Shown: positions 46,714 to 55,119 of the stretch, in pieces
Layout of the letters: each line of letters opens with the position of its first letter
How positions within the stretch are numbered: the stretch's first letter is position 1
DNA from: Phycicoccus sp. HDW14
GTDB lineage: Bacteria > Actinomycetota > Actinomycetes > Actinomycetales > Dermatophilaceae
Reading direction: 5' to 3'
Length of the DNA: 64,000 nucleotides
Assembly (NCBI RefSeq): GCF_011383005.1
Contig: NZ_CP049935.1
Location: 248,001 to 312,000 of the forward strand
Notes under the pieces: model-generated
Databases searched by the model: none
The model's input: only the letters and a program-made list of their open reading frames with translations
Told to the model about the DNA's origin: nothing
Made by a program: the position numbers and the translations under genes

Positions 46714-47730
46714 TCCGCCACGCAGATGAGCCGACGGGCGGCCGCCCGCAGGGTGAGCGCGGCGACCGCCAACACGAGCAGCGTGGCGCCACCGAGGAGC
46801 AGGACGGCGACGACGTCGTAGGCCGCCTGCGGGCGGACGGCGGCCATCGAGACGGCGGCCGCGGACGCCGCCGCCAGGGAAAGGTGTAGGCCCACGCCGG
46901 CAGCCCGAACGGCAGCCGGCGCAGCTCGGGCACCTGGGCCAGGAGGAGCACGACGAAGACCATCGAGGCGTCGTAGAGGAGACGGACGGCCACGCCGTCG
47001 GCCGCACCGGTGAGCGCCTGCCAGGAGAGCATGGCCACGGCCGGCGGCGCCACGAAGATCGCGATGGTCGGCAGCAATCTCGGGGGAGCGGGGGGTCGTG
47101 CAGGAGGACCCGGTGCAGGAGCAGCGGGAGCAGCCCCATCCAGAAGACGAGGCCGACGCCGAACGCGAACCAGGCCAGCTCGACCGACCCCAACCGCGCG
47201 GCGGCCAGCGGCGTGACGACGTTGCCGACCACCGGGATGAACCATGCCGGGGTCACCTGGCCGAGGCCGATGTCCGGGCGGGAGAACCACGCGCTGAGCA
47301 CGGCCACCGTGACGGCGAGGTGGCCGACGGCACCGACCCACCACAGGGCCGACGCGAGCGCGGGCGCCACGTCCTGGCCTGCGGTGGCCAGCACGAGGAG
47401 CGAGATCGTCACGGTGGGCGCGAAGGTCATCCGCACCGGATGGCGCAGCTCGGCGCGCGCGGCGGCGGGGTGCCGGACCCACTTGAGCGTGTACAGGGCT
47501 GCGACGACGAGGAACGAGGCGCTCGCGAGGCCGAGGAGGGACAGGGCAGGCCATCGCGGCAGGTCCCACACCACGGCGGCGCGGCGCCAGGCCAGGGAGA
47601 GCCCGCCCAGCCCCATGACCGAGGCGAACAGGGTCACCGGTAGGTGTGCCAGGGAGTGCTCGGGGTCGTTCACGGCCGCTGTGGTCTGCGTGCCCGCCCC
47701 GGTCGGAGCAGTGTCGGTGTCAGTCACCAC
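46710..47730 (-). CDS. TDT/SLAC1-type channel or sulfite exporter-like protein (two frameshifts)
   Basis: Three frames join into a 340-residue protein with about 10 hydrophobic segments. Examples are HLPVTLFASVMGLGGLSLAW, MTFAPTVTISLLVLATAG, PAWFIPVVGNVVTPLAAARLG and AWFAFGVGLVFWMGLLPLLL. This is the tellurite-resistance/dicarboxylate transporter fold, which includes fungal sulfite pump Ssu1 and plant SLAC1. Bases are missing in the G5 run at 47082-47086 and near 46879. The GTG is chosen at 47730 because GAGGGA precedes it. Sulfite efflux fits the context but is not shown. Confidence 0.8.
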
Positions 47731-47752
47731 GGTGTCCCTCACGCGCCGAGTA

Positions 47753-47770
47753 TATACCCCTAGGGGTATA
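47753..47770. promoter_or_regulatory. CstR-type operator 2 (upstream of the TDT gene)
   Basis: TATACCCCTAGGGGTATA, a perfect 18-bp palindrome 23 bp before the chosen TDT start and 5 bp after the repaired stop of the RCK-type gene. It could give the downstream three genes their own promoter. Confidence 0.8.
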
Positions 47771-47774
47771 ACAG

Positions 47775-49074
47775 TCACAGCGGACCGGGGTGCTCCGGCG
47801 GCGGTCTCCCCGGTCGGTGAGCACTCCGACGAGACCGGCGTGGGCGTAGGCGACGACCGGGCGCCGGCCCCGCACGGACGCGCAGACCCAGGCGGCGGTC
47901 AGTGCCGAGACGTCCGTGACCCGACCGATCCGGAACAGCGACGTGGTCTCCTGCACGGCCGGGTCCTCGCCGGCCCGCAGCACCGTCTGCACGTCCGGAG
48001 CCAGGGCCAGGGCGCTGATGACGACCGCGACGTTGTCGAGGTCGTCGGACCCGAGCGCCGCCAGCGCGCGGGCCCGTACCAGTCCCACGCGCTCCAGCAC
48101 GGCACGCTCGGCCGCGTCGCCGATGACGACGGGCAGCCGGCTCGCCCGCGCGTGGGGGAGGTTGCGCGCCGCCGCCGTGCGCTCGACGAGGACGCACGGC
48201 ACGTCCACCTCCCGCAGGAGCTGGCCGACGCGCAGGCCGACCTGGCCGAGGCCGGACAGGATGACGTGGTCGCGCCGCGGGAGGCTGCGCGGCCCCACCA
48301 GTGAGGTCGTGCGGGTCCCGACGATCCAGTCGACGAGGCCCGCGACGAGAGCCCCGGTGAAGCCGATGCCGGCCAGCATGAGCAGTGCGGAGACCACCAG
48401 GTACCACCCGGGTGCGTCGTGGGCGGAGGCATCGGCCGGGCCGACGGTGGCGACCAGCCGTCCGGCCGCGTAGAAGGCGTCGGGGACGCCCTCGTGGAGC
48501 ACCGCCACGGCGAGGAGCCACTCGGTCGCGATGATCCCGGACAACCCCGCCAGCCCTGCGGCGAGCAGGCCCGGTGTGCCCCGTGCCGGCGGGGGAGCCA
48601 CCGGCCCAGTCGCTCGGCGGGGCCCGGGCGTCTCGGGTGGTACGGCCGCTGCACGGCGGTGCCGTCGTCGTCGACGACCACCCTGCTGGCGCCGCGACCG
48701 CCGAGCACGGCGAGGGCGCCCGGCTCGGTGCAGGCCGCCACCACCGAGGGTGCCGCGACGTCCGCCGGCGAGGTGACGGTGCAGTGCGGCGCCACGGAGG
48801 CGAGCTGGGCTCCGATGGTTCGGTCGAAGACGGTGACCACCATGGCGACCGAGGGCTGGAGGCTCTCGGCGAGCAGGGCGTAGCGCAGGGCGGCGACGTC
48901 GCCGCGCACGACGACTGCGACGCCGTCGACACCGCCGGCGAAGGCCGACCGGAGGGACGTCTCGTCCGGAGCGAGGAGGTGCAGGGTCGTGACGCCCTCG
49001 TCGGTGAGGAGGGTGCAGAGCAGCCGGGTCGCCTCGAGGTCGCCGATGACGACGACGCGTGGGGGAGTGGACAT
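47775..49074 (-). CDS. TrkA-N/RCK-type nucleotide-binding membrane protein (two frameshifts)
   Basis: The N-terminal Rossmann-like domain begins RVVVIGDLEATRLLCTLLTD. A middle region has two or three hydrophobic helices (LLAAGLAGLSGIIATEWLLA and VSALLMLAGIGFTGALVAGL). A second RCK domain is HVILSGLGQVGLRVGQLLRE with LPVVIGDAAERAVLERVG. It resembles potassium channel or ion-transport regulators but lacks a clear TVGYGD filter. Bases are missing in the G5 run at 48591-48595 and the G4 run at 47787-47790; repair gives 433 residues ending before operator 2. Confidence 0.75.
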
Positions 49075-49112
49075 CCGGTGCCTCGTCTCGGGTCGACCGA
49101 TGCCGGAACCAT

Positions 49113-49128
49113 ATACCCATGGGGGTAA
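49113..49128. promoter_or_regulatory. CstR-type operator 3 (upstream of the RCK-type gene)
   Basis: ATACCCATGGGGGTAA, the least perfect of the six sites, 38 bp before the minus-strand ATG at 49074. Confidence 0.7.
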
Positions 49129-49158
49129 GGATGGATGTGCCGTCGATCACGCGTGATG

Positions 49159-49174
49159 ATACCCCCAAGGGTAT
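49159..49174. promoter_or_regulatory. CstR-type operator 4 (upstream of the sulfide:quinone oxidoreductase gene)
   Basis: ATACCCCCAAGGGTAT, 35 bp before the plus-strand ATG at 49210. Its centre is 46 bp from that of operator 3, so each of the two divergent genes has its own site. Confidence 0.78.
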
Positions 49175-49209
49175 ATGGTGAGACCACCACCCACGTCGAA
49201 GGAGACGCC

Positions 49210-50667
49210 ATGGCTGACGTCGTCATCCTCGGGGCCGGAGTCGCCGGGCACACCGCCGCGCTCCACCTGAGCCGCCTGCTACCCCGGGGAAGCGCGGTCA
49301 CCGTCGTCTCCCCGAACTCGCAGTGGAACTGGATCCCCAGCAACATCTGGGTCGGCGTCGGGAGGATGCCCAAGGAGGCCGTCGTCTTCCCCCTCGCCCC
49401 CGTGTACGCGAAGAAGGGCATCGGCTACCGGCAGGCAAAGGCGGTCGCCATCCGCCCCGAGGGAGACCTGGACGACGAGCGGGGGGCCGTCGACGTCGTG
49501 TACACCAGCCCGGACCGGGCGGGGGAGTCCGAACGGATCCGGTACGACTACCTCGTCAACGCCACCGGGCCGCAGCTGAAGTTCGGGATGACGCCCGGGC
49601 TCGGTCCGGACGCCGGGCACACGGTCTCCGTCTGCACGGCCGACCACGCGGTGCACGCCGCCACCGAGCTGCGGGCGACGATCGAGCGCCTCCGGGCCGG
49701 TGAGCCGCAGACCCTCGTCGTCGGGATGGGCCACGGCACCTGCACCTGCGAGGGCGCCGCGTTCGAGTACGTCTTCAACGTCGACCACGAGCTGCGCGAA
49801 GCCGGTGTGCGCGACCGCGCCCGCCTCGTGTACCTGACCAACGAGGCGCACCTCGGCGACTTCGGAGTCGACGGGATGACGTTCGACGACCACGGCTTCG
49901 AGACGACGTCGGAGCTGTGGACCTCCAGCCTGTACCGCGAGCGGGGCGTCGAGGCGATCCTCGGCGCACACGTCCACCGGGTCGAGCCCGGCGTCGTCCA
50001 CTACGAGACCCTCGACGGCGAGATGCACGAGCTCGCCTTCGACTTCGGGATGCTCCTGCCGCCCTTCGGCGGGGTGGCGCTCGAGGCCTTCGACCGCGAG
50101 GGCGCCGACATCACGTCCGAGCTCTTCGCCCCCAGCGGCTTCATGAAGGTCGACGCCGACTACACCGCCAAGCCGTACGAGGAGTGGCGCGGCAGCGACT
50201 GGCCGAAGACCTACCAGGCGGTGGGCCACCCGAACGTCTTCGCAGTCGGCATCGCCTTCGCGCCACCGCACCAGATCTCCCGGCCGCGCAAGAGTCCCAA
50301 CGGCACCCTCATCGCCCCCTCGCCGCCGCGCACCGGGATGCCGTCCGGCGTCATGGGCAAGACGGCTGCGCTCACCATCGTCGACCGCATCAAGCACGGC
50401 GACGACCGCCCCGCCCACGAGGCGTCGATGGCCCACATGGGTGCGGCCTGCGTCGCCTCGGCCGGGGCCGGAATGCGTCGCGGGTCCGCCGCGGCGATGA
50501 CGATGATGCCCGTCGTTCCCGACTACTCCGTCCACCCGACCGGCCGCGACCTGGCCGACACCCGCGGGGAGATCGGGCTCAGCGGCCACTGGGCGAAGCT
50601 GATGATGCACCACCTCTTCATCCACAAGGCCAAGGGTCGCCTCGGCTGGCAGCTGATCCCGGAGTGA
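49210..50667 (+). CDS. sqr: Sulfide:quinone oxidoreductase-type FAD protein
   Basis: A 485-residue two-dinucleotide-domain flavoprotein. The FAD motif is VVILGAGVAGHTAALHL, with YDYLVNATGPQLKF as the second FAD contact. Cysteines suited to sulfide chemistry are C142, C178 and C180 (GHGTCTCEG) and about C414 (GAACVASAG). The C-terminal part (SGHWAKLMMHHLFIHKAKGR) is amphipathic, for membrane and quinone contact. It oxidises sulfide to a thiol persulfide or polysulfide and feeds quinone. It resembles large actinobacterial SQR relatives; the exact class is unsure. Confidence 0.85.
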   Translation: MADVVILGAGVAGHTAALHLSRLLPRGSAVTVVSPNSQWNWIPSNIWVGVGRMPKEAVVFPLAPVYAKKGIGYRQAKAVAIRPEGDLDDERGAVDVVYTSPDRAGESERIRYDYLVNATGPQLKFGMTPGLGPDAGHTVSVCTADHAVHAATELRATIERLRAGEPQTLVVGMGHGTCTCEGAAFEYVFNVDHELREAGVRDRARLVYLTNEAHLGDFGVDGMTFDDHGFETTSELWTSSLYRERGVEAILGAHVHRVEPGVVHYETLDGEMHELAFDFGMLLPPFGGVALEAFDREGADITSELFAPSGFMKVDADYTAKPYEEWRGSDWPKTYQAVGHPNVFAVGIAFAPPHQISRPRKSPNGTLIAPSPPRTGMPSGVMGKTAALTIVDRIKHGDDRPAHEASMAHMGAACVASAGAGMRRGSAAAMTMMPVVPDYSVHPTGRDLADTRGEIGLSGHWAKLMMHHLFIHKAKGRLGWQLIPE

Positions 50668-50672
50668 GCGAC

Positions 50673-50831
50673 ATGACGGACAAAACCCTCAGTTCCACCC
50701 CCGACCTGCGCAGCGCGCCGCTGCCCACGGCCCGGACCCTGCGGATGCGGCGGAACCTGCCCTACCAGGCGTACCGGTTCGCGGCGTTCAACCTGCGCAT
50801 CGTGCGGATGGTGCTCAAGGGTCATCACTGA
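50673..50831 (+). CDS. 52-residue basic small protein following sqr
   Basis: ATG 5 bp after the sqr stop. The sequence is Ser/Thr-rich at first, then strongly basic and aromatic (RMRRNLPYQAYRFAAFNLRI, ending VRMVLKGHH). No known domain. The codon use and tight spacing argue for a real gene cotranscribed with sqr. An amphipathic helix that docks SQR to the membrane is one guess. Confidence 0.6.
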   Translation: MTDKTLSSTPDLRSAPLPTARTLRMRRNLPYQAYRFAAFNLRIVRMVLKGHH

Positions 50832-50852
50832 CCCCACGCGCACCCCGGACGC

Positions 50853-50895
50853 ACGAGCGCGCCGGGCCCGACTCGATCGGGTCCGGCGCGCTCGT
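50853..50895. terminator. Bidirectional terminator after the sqr operon
   Basis: A 19-bp stem (ACGAGCGCGCCGGGCCCGA at 50853-50871, partner 50877-50895) with one G-U position and the loop CTCGA. It lies between two convergent genes. Confidence 0.82.
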
Positions 50896-50911
50896 CGGTG
50901 GTGTCAGGCGC

Positions 50912-51073
50912 TCAGCGGCCGAACATCTTGGCCAGGAAGCCGGTGCTCGGCTCGTCCTCGTGGCCCTGGCAGCGGTCGCTCGCGCGCACGCCGCGCATCA
51001 CGCTGTCGACGTGCTGGCCGCAGCCGGCCCAGGTCGTCTTGCCGCACTTGCGGCAGGTCACTGCTCGGCACAT
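50912..51073 (-). CDS. Cysteine-rich miniprotein (zinc-ribbon-like, 53 residues)
   Basis: Starts MCRAVTCRKCGKTTWAGCGQ and ends GFLAKMFGR. Five cysteines (C2, C7, C10, C18 and C35, in DRCQGHE) and nearby histidines could bind zinc or carry persulfides. GAGGAG lies before the ATG, and operator 5 lies 39 bp upstream, so it belongs to the sulfur regulon. Similar small proteins occur in actinobacteria, but I know of no function. Confidence 0.72.
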   Translation of the reverse strand: MCRAVTCRKCGKTTWAGCGQHVDSVMRGVRASDRCQGHEDEPSTGFLAKMFGR

Positions 51074-51111
51074 GCCGGTCTCCTCGAAGGTCGGGGTCGT
51101 GATTGGCAAGC

Positions 51112-51127
51112 ATACCCTAGGGGGTAT
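51112..51127. promoter_or_regulatory. CstR-type operator 5 (upstream of the cysteine-rich miniprotein)
   Basis: ATACCCTAGGGGGTAT, in the promoter region of the minus-strand miniprotein gene. It lies 152 bp from the divergent DUF2202 start and so may not control that gene. Confidence 0.78.
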
Positions 51128-51180
51128 CAATCGCGCGAACTCGGGTCGAGTCGTCGAGTCGCCGGTCGTGCGGTGTGGAC

Positions 51181-51198
51181 CTTCACGAAGGCTTCACG
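51181..51198 (+). promoter_or_regulatory. 11-bp-spaced direct repeat upstream of DUF2202 gene
   Basis: CTTCACG occurs at 51181-51187 and again at 51192-51198. An 11-bp period of direct half-sites is typical for OmpR-type response regulators, and such a regulator is encoded at 53121-53843. The assignment is a proposal. Confidence 0.4.
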
Positions 51199-51278
51199 GT
51201 CGGGACGGGAGTCCCTTCATCCGTTCGCGGTTCCCTGCGAGTGGACACCCCACGAACCGACCCACCGAGGAGAACACC

Positions 51279-52030
51279 ATGAGCACGACGATTCGCCGGA
51301 CGGCAGCGGGCCTGGGCATCGGCGCCCTCCTGGCCGCAGGCCTGGCCGTGGGCCAGGCGGCGGCCGGGACCGCGACGACGTCCTCGGCAGGCACCCCGAC
51401 GACGGCCCCGCCACGGACGCGGGTGCCCTGGCCGGCGCCCTGGCCTTCTCTCGCGAGGAGGAGCGGATGGCCCGCGACCTGTACGCCGCCCTGGCCGCCA
51501 CGTACGACGGTGCCCGGCCCTTCGGCATGATCACGACGAGCGAGGACCGGCACCTCGAGGCCGTGGGGGCCCTCCTCGAGCGCTACGACGTCGCCGACCC
51601 GTCCGTCGGCCTGGCCGCCGGGACCTATGCCGTCCCGGCCGTGCAGGACCTCTACGACGGCTGGCTCGCCGAGGGCCGGTCCTCACTCGCGGATGCCTAC
51701 CGCGTCGGTGTCGAGCTCGAGCAGCGCGACATCGCCGACCTCGAGAAGAGCATCGCGGCCGATCTCCCGGCGGACGTCGATGCCGTCCTAGGGCGCCTCC
51801 TCGACGGGTCCCGGAACCACCTGGCGGCCTTCGAGCGCGCCGTCTCCGGCGACCTCGGCACCGGCACCGGCACGGCTATGCCGGGCGAGCGCTCCCGCCG
51901 TGCCACCACCTCCGGCGGGATGATGGGCCCCGGTCGCCGCGGGGGCAACGGCCTCGGCAACGGCGCTCGCAACGGTTCGGGAAGCGGGGCGGGCGGGGGT
52001 TGCCCCTACGCCGACGTCGACCCCACCTGA
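51279..52030 (+). CDS. Secreted DUF2202 (ferritin-like) protein (frameshifted)
   Basis: A signal peptide (TIRRTAAGLGIGALLAAGLAVGQAAAG) leads to a DUF2202 domain. That domain has FSREEERMARDLYAALAATY, FGMITTSEDRHLEAVGALLE and QRDIADLEKSIA, the four-helix pattern with Glu/His residues for a dimetal site. The C-terminus is Gly/Asn/Arg-rich. One C is missing in the C4 run at 51406-51409; repair gives 250 residues. It overlaps the convergent kinase gene by 25 bp. Function unknown. Confidence 0.85.
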
Positions 52031-53124
52031 CCAGCCGGCACGAGCGGGAGCCGAGCCGTGAAGGTCGCCCCACGACCACGGCCCGGCGAGCGCGCGTCGA
52101 GGGTGCCGCCGTGCGCGGCGACAATGCCGCGCGCGATGGTGAGGCCGATGCCCGAGCCGGTGTCGGTGCCGCTGCGGCGCCGCTCGGGCACCCGGACGAA
52201 CCGTTCGAAGACGCGCTCGACGTCCTCGGGTGCCAGGCCCTCCCCGGTGTCGGTGACGGTCACCGAGGCCGTGCTGCCGGCGGAGGAGACCTCCACGTCG
52301 ATCCGCCCGCCGGAGCCCGTGGCCCGCAGGGCGTTGCCGACGAGGTTGGTCACCACCTGCCCGAGCCGGTCGCCATCGACGGCCACGACGACCGGGTCGT
52401 CCGGGACGCCGACCCCCAGGGCCACCCCGGCGTCCTCCGCCTGGGGGCGCAGCCGCTCGGCAGCGGTGGCGACCACGGTGCGCAGGTCCGCCGGCGCGAG
52501 CACCATCCCCAGGCGGCCCTCCTCCGAGCGGGAGAGGGCCGACAGGTCGTCGGAGAGCCGGCGGAGGCGGCGCACCTCGTCACTCACGAGGCCGAGGCGC
52601 TCCGGGCCCACGGCCAGCACGCCGTCGATCATCCCCTCCACGGACCCCTCGATGACGGTCAACGGGGTTCGCATCTCGTGGGCGACCTCGCCGAGGAGGC
52701 GCACGCGCCGCGACTCGGTCTCGGCGAGCGTGCGGCCGAGGGTGTTGACGTCGTCGGCGAGGAGGGCGAGCTCGTCCTCGCGGGGGCGGCCCACGTGCAC
52801 GTCGTAGCGACCGGCGGCGATCTCGCGGGTCGTGTCGCTGAGCTGGCGCAGCGGCCTGACGAGCCGTCGGGCCGCGACCGCGCCGAAGGCGGTGGCGGCC
52901 ACGACGCCGACGAGGACCCCGACGAGCAGCGCCTGGGTCACCGCGTCGGCCACCTGGCCCCGCAGCGTGCCACCCCGGCCCTGGCCCATCATCGAGCCCT
53001 GGCCGCCCATCATCCGGTCGAAGAGCGCCGGGGTGAGGGTGCGGACCACGAGGAAGGTGGCGAGCCCACCGAGCACGGCGACGAGGACGTGGGACAGGAC
53101 GAGTCGCACCGCGAGCCGGTTCAC
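52006..53124 (-). CDS. Membrane sensor histidine kinase
   Basis: 372 residues. Two membrane helices (about 7-28 and 65-86) flank a short extracytoplasmic loop rich in Met and Gly (DRMMGGQGSMMGQGRGG). A HAMP domain follows, then HisKA with VAHEMRTPLTVIEG, an N box (LVGNALRATG) and G boxes (DTGEGL and GSGIGL). The Met-rich loop could bind a soft metal or react with an oxidant. GTG overlaps the regulator stop. Confidence 0.92.
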   Translation of the reverse strand: MNRLAVRLVLSHVLVAVLGGLATFLVVRTLTPALFDRMMGGQGSMMGQGRGGTLRGQVADAVTQALLVGVLVGVVAATAFGAVAARRLVRPLRQLSDTTREIAAGRYDVHVGRPREDELALLADDVNTLGRTLAETESRRVRLLGEVAHEMRTPLTVIEGSVEGMIDGVLAVGPERLGLVSDEVRRLRRLSDDLSALSRSEEGRLGMVLAPADLRTVVATAAERLRPQAEDAGVALGVGVPDDPVVVAVDGDRLGQVVTNLVGNALRATGSGGRIDVEVSSAGSTASVTVTDTGEGLAPEDVERVFERFVRVPERRRSGTDTGSGIGLTIARGIVAAHGGTLDARSPGRGRGATFTARLPLVPAGQVGSTSA

Positions 53125-53843
53125 GACGCCGCCCCGGCCCGGGGTAGGAGGAACTTGTAGCCGACCCCTCGCACGGTACCGATGACGCGGGGGTCGGCGG
53201 CGTCGTCGCCGAGGGCCCGACGCACGCTGCGCACGTGGACGTCGACGACCCGCTCGTCCCCGTAGAAGTCGTAGCCCCAGACCTTCTCGAGCAGCTGGGC
53301 ACGAGAGAACACGCGCCCCGGCGACGCGGCGAGGGCGTGCAGCAGGTCGAACTCGAGGGTGGAGAGGCGCACCTCACCGTCGTCGACGGTCAGCTCGCGG
53401 CGCCGCTCGTCGAGGGTCAGCCGCTCGAAGCGCAGCACGCGCTCGTCCGGGACGTGCGGTGCCGCCCGGTCGGCCGAGCGGCGCAGCACGGTCCCGACCC
53501 GCGCGACCACCTCGCGGGGGCTGAACGGCTTGGTGACGTAGTCGTCGGCGCCGGCCCCGAGGCCCACGAGGGTGTCGACCTCGTCGGCGCGGGCGGTGAC
53601 GAGCAGCACGTAGACGTCGGACGAGCGACGGATGGTGCGCAGGACGTCGAGGCCGCCCAGGTCGGGAAGACCGATGTCGAGGAGGACGACGTCGGGCGCG
53701 GTGCCGTCGGTGGCGAGGCTGCGGCGGAGCGCCTCGGCTCCCGTGCCGGCCTCGGCGACGTCGAAGCCCTCGTGCTCGAGGTAGGCGCGCAGGACCGTCC
53801 GGATCTCCTGCTCGTCGTCGACGACGAGCACACGTCGGGCCAC
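53121..53843 (-). CDS. OmpR-family response regulator
   Basis: 240 residues. The receiver domain has VVDDEQEIRTVLRAYL and phospho-Asp in VVLLDIGLPDLGG, with K in DYVTKPFSPRE. The winged-helix output domain has LTVDDGEVRLSTLEFDLLHAL and VWGYDFYGDERVVDVHVRSV. GTG start. Operator 6 lies 39 bp upstream, so the two-component system itself appears to be under the sulfur repressor. Confidence 0.93.
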   Translation of the reverse strand: MARRVLVVDDEQEIRTVLRAYLEHEGFDVAEAGTGAEALRRSLATDGTAPDVVLLDIGLPDLGGLDVLRTIRRSSDVYVLLVTARADEVDTLVGLGAGADDYVTKPFSPREVVARVGTVLRRSADRAAPHVPDERVLRFERLTLDERRRELTVDDGEVRLSTLEFDLLHALAASPGRVFSRAQLLEKVWGYDFYGDERVVDVHVRSVRRALGDDAADPRVIGTVRGVGYKFLLPRAGAAS

Positions 53844-53882
53844 GGGACGACCTCCTCGTGGTCGGGGTCGGGCAGCACCATC

Positions 53883-53898
53883 ATACCCTTAGGGGTAT
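53883..53898. promoter_or_regulatory. CstR-type operator 6 (upstream of the two-component system)
   Basis: ATACCCTTAGGGGTAT, between the response regulator start (53843) and the aminotransferase stop (53932). It can only serve the minus-strand regulator and kinase genes. Confidence 0.78.
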
Positions 53899-53931
53899 GC
53901 GACCCGCCCACCGTCCGGCGGTCGCTCCCGG

Positions 53932-55119
53932 TCAACCGAGGGCGTCGGCCAGCAACGAGCCCATCGCGCGCAGGCCGGCGACCATCCGGTCGTCCGGCAC
54001 GCCGGAGAAGCTCATCCGGGCGTGGTGGGCCTCCGGCCGCTCGGCGAAGAACGGTGTACCCGGCACGATGATGACGCCGGCCCGGGGGATGAGGACGTCG
54101 CGCTGGAACGCGGCGAGGTCGAGCCCCTCGGGGAAGGTGACCCACGTGAAGAGGCCGCCCTCGGCCCGGGTCCAGGAGATGCCGGGCGGGAAGTGCTCGG
54201 CCATCGTCGCGAGCATGAGGTCGCGCTGGTGCCGGTACACCGGGAGCATCGAGGCGATGTGCGCCTCGACGTCGTGACCGCCGAGGTACGCGGCGGCCGC
54301 CCGCATGTTCAGGGTGCCGTTCTGCGTGTCGGCGGCCAGCTTGAGCAGGGCCAGCTTCTCGCGGACCTCCGGCGTCGCCAGCGCCCACCCCAGCCGCAGG
54401 CCGGGCGCGAGGATCTTCGAGAACGAACCGAGGTGCACGACAAGGTTGTTCGGGTCGAGGTTGCGGATGGTCGGCAACCGCTCGCCCTCGTAGCGCAGCT
54501 CGCGGTAGGGCGTGTCCTCGAGGATCATCACGTCGTACCGTTCGGCGAGCTCGACGAGGTGCCGGCGCCGGGCGAGGCTCATCGTCCGGCCGGTCGGGTT
54601 CTGGAAGTCGGGCACCGTGTACACGAGCTTGACCCGGTCGGTCGTGCGCAGGACCTCTTCCAGCGCAACGGTGTCCATCCCCTCGTCGTCCATCGGCACC
54701 GAGCGGTACGACGGCTCGCACGGGTTGAAGGCGATGAGCGCCCCGAGGAACGTGGGCCGCTCGGTGACGACGACGTCGCCGGCGTCGACGAAGAGCTTGG
54801 CCGTCAGGTCGAGTCCCTGCTGGCCGCCCTGGGTGATGAGCACGTCGTCGGCGGTGCAGGGCATCCCGTCGGCGGTGAGGCGGGCGGCGACGAGGGCGCG
54901 CAGCTCGGGCAGCCCCTCGGACGCGGTGTACTGCAGCGCCGAGGCGTTGTCGGCCGTCAGCAGCGAGGCGTAGATCTCGTGCAGCTCCTCCACCGGGAAG
55001 AGCGTCGGGTCCGGGTAGCCCCCGGCGAACGACGTGATGCGCGGGTCGGTTGCGAGGGAGAGGAACTCGCGGATGGCCGAGGGCTGCACGCGCTCGGCGC
55101 GTCGGGCGAAGGCGGTCAT
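53932..55119 (-). CDS. PLP-dependent aminotransferase (class I/II, 2-aminoadipate/LysN-like)
   Basis: A 395-residue fold-type I aminotransferase. Features are ITSFAGGYPDPTLFP near the N-terminus, YTASEGLPELRALVAARL, ITQGGQQGLDLTAKLF and VPDFQNPTGRTMSL. The lysine that binds PLP is in GSFSKILAPGLRLGW. The ATG overlaps the RraA-like stop, so the two genes are coupled. The amino donor is unknown. Confidence 0.9.
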   Translation of the reverse strand: MTAFARRAERVQPSAIREFLSLATDPRITSFAGGYPDPTLFPVEELHEIYASLLTADNASALQYTASEGLPELRALVAARLTADGMPCTADDVLITQGGQQGLDLTAKLFVDAGDVVVTERPTFLGALIAFNPCEPSYRSVPMDDEGMDTVALEEVLRTTDRVKLVYTVPDFQNPTGRTMSLARRRHLVELAERYDVMILEDTPYRELRYEGERLPTIRNLDPNNLVVHLGSFSKILAPGLRLGWALATPEVREKLALLKLAADTQNGTLNMRAAAAYLGGHDVEAHIASMLPVYRHQRDLMLATMAEHFPPGISWTRAEGGLFTWVTFPEGLDLAAFQRDVLIPRAGVIIVPGTPFFAERPEAHHARMSFSGVPDDRMVAGLRAMGSLLADALG

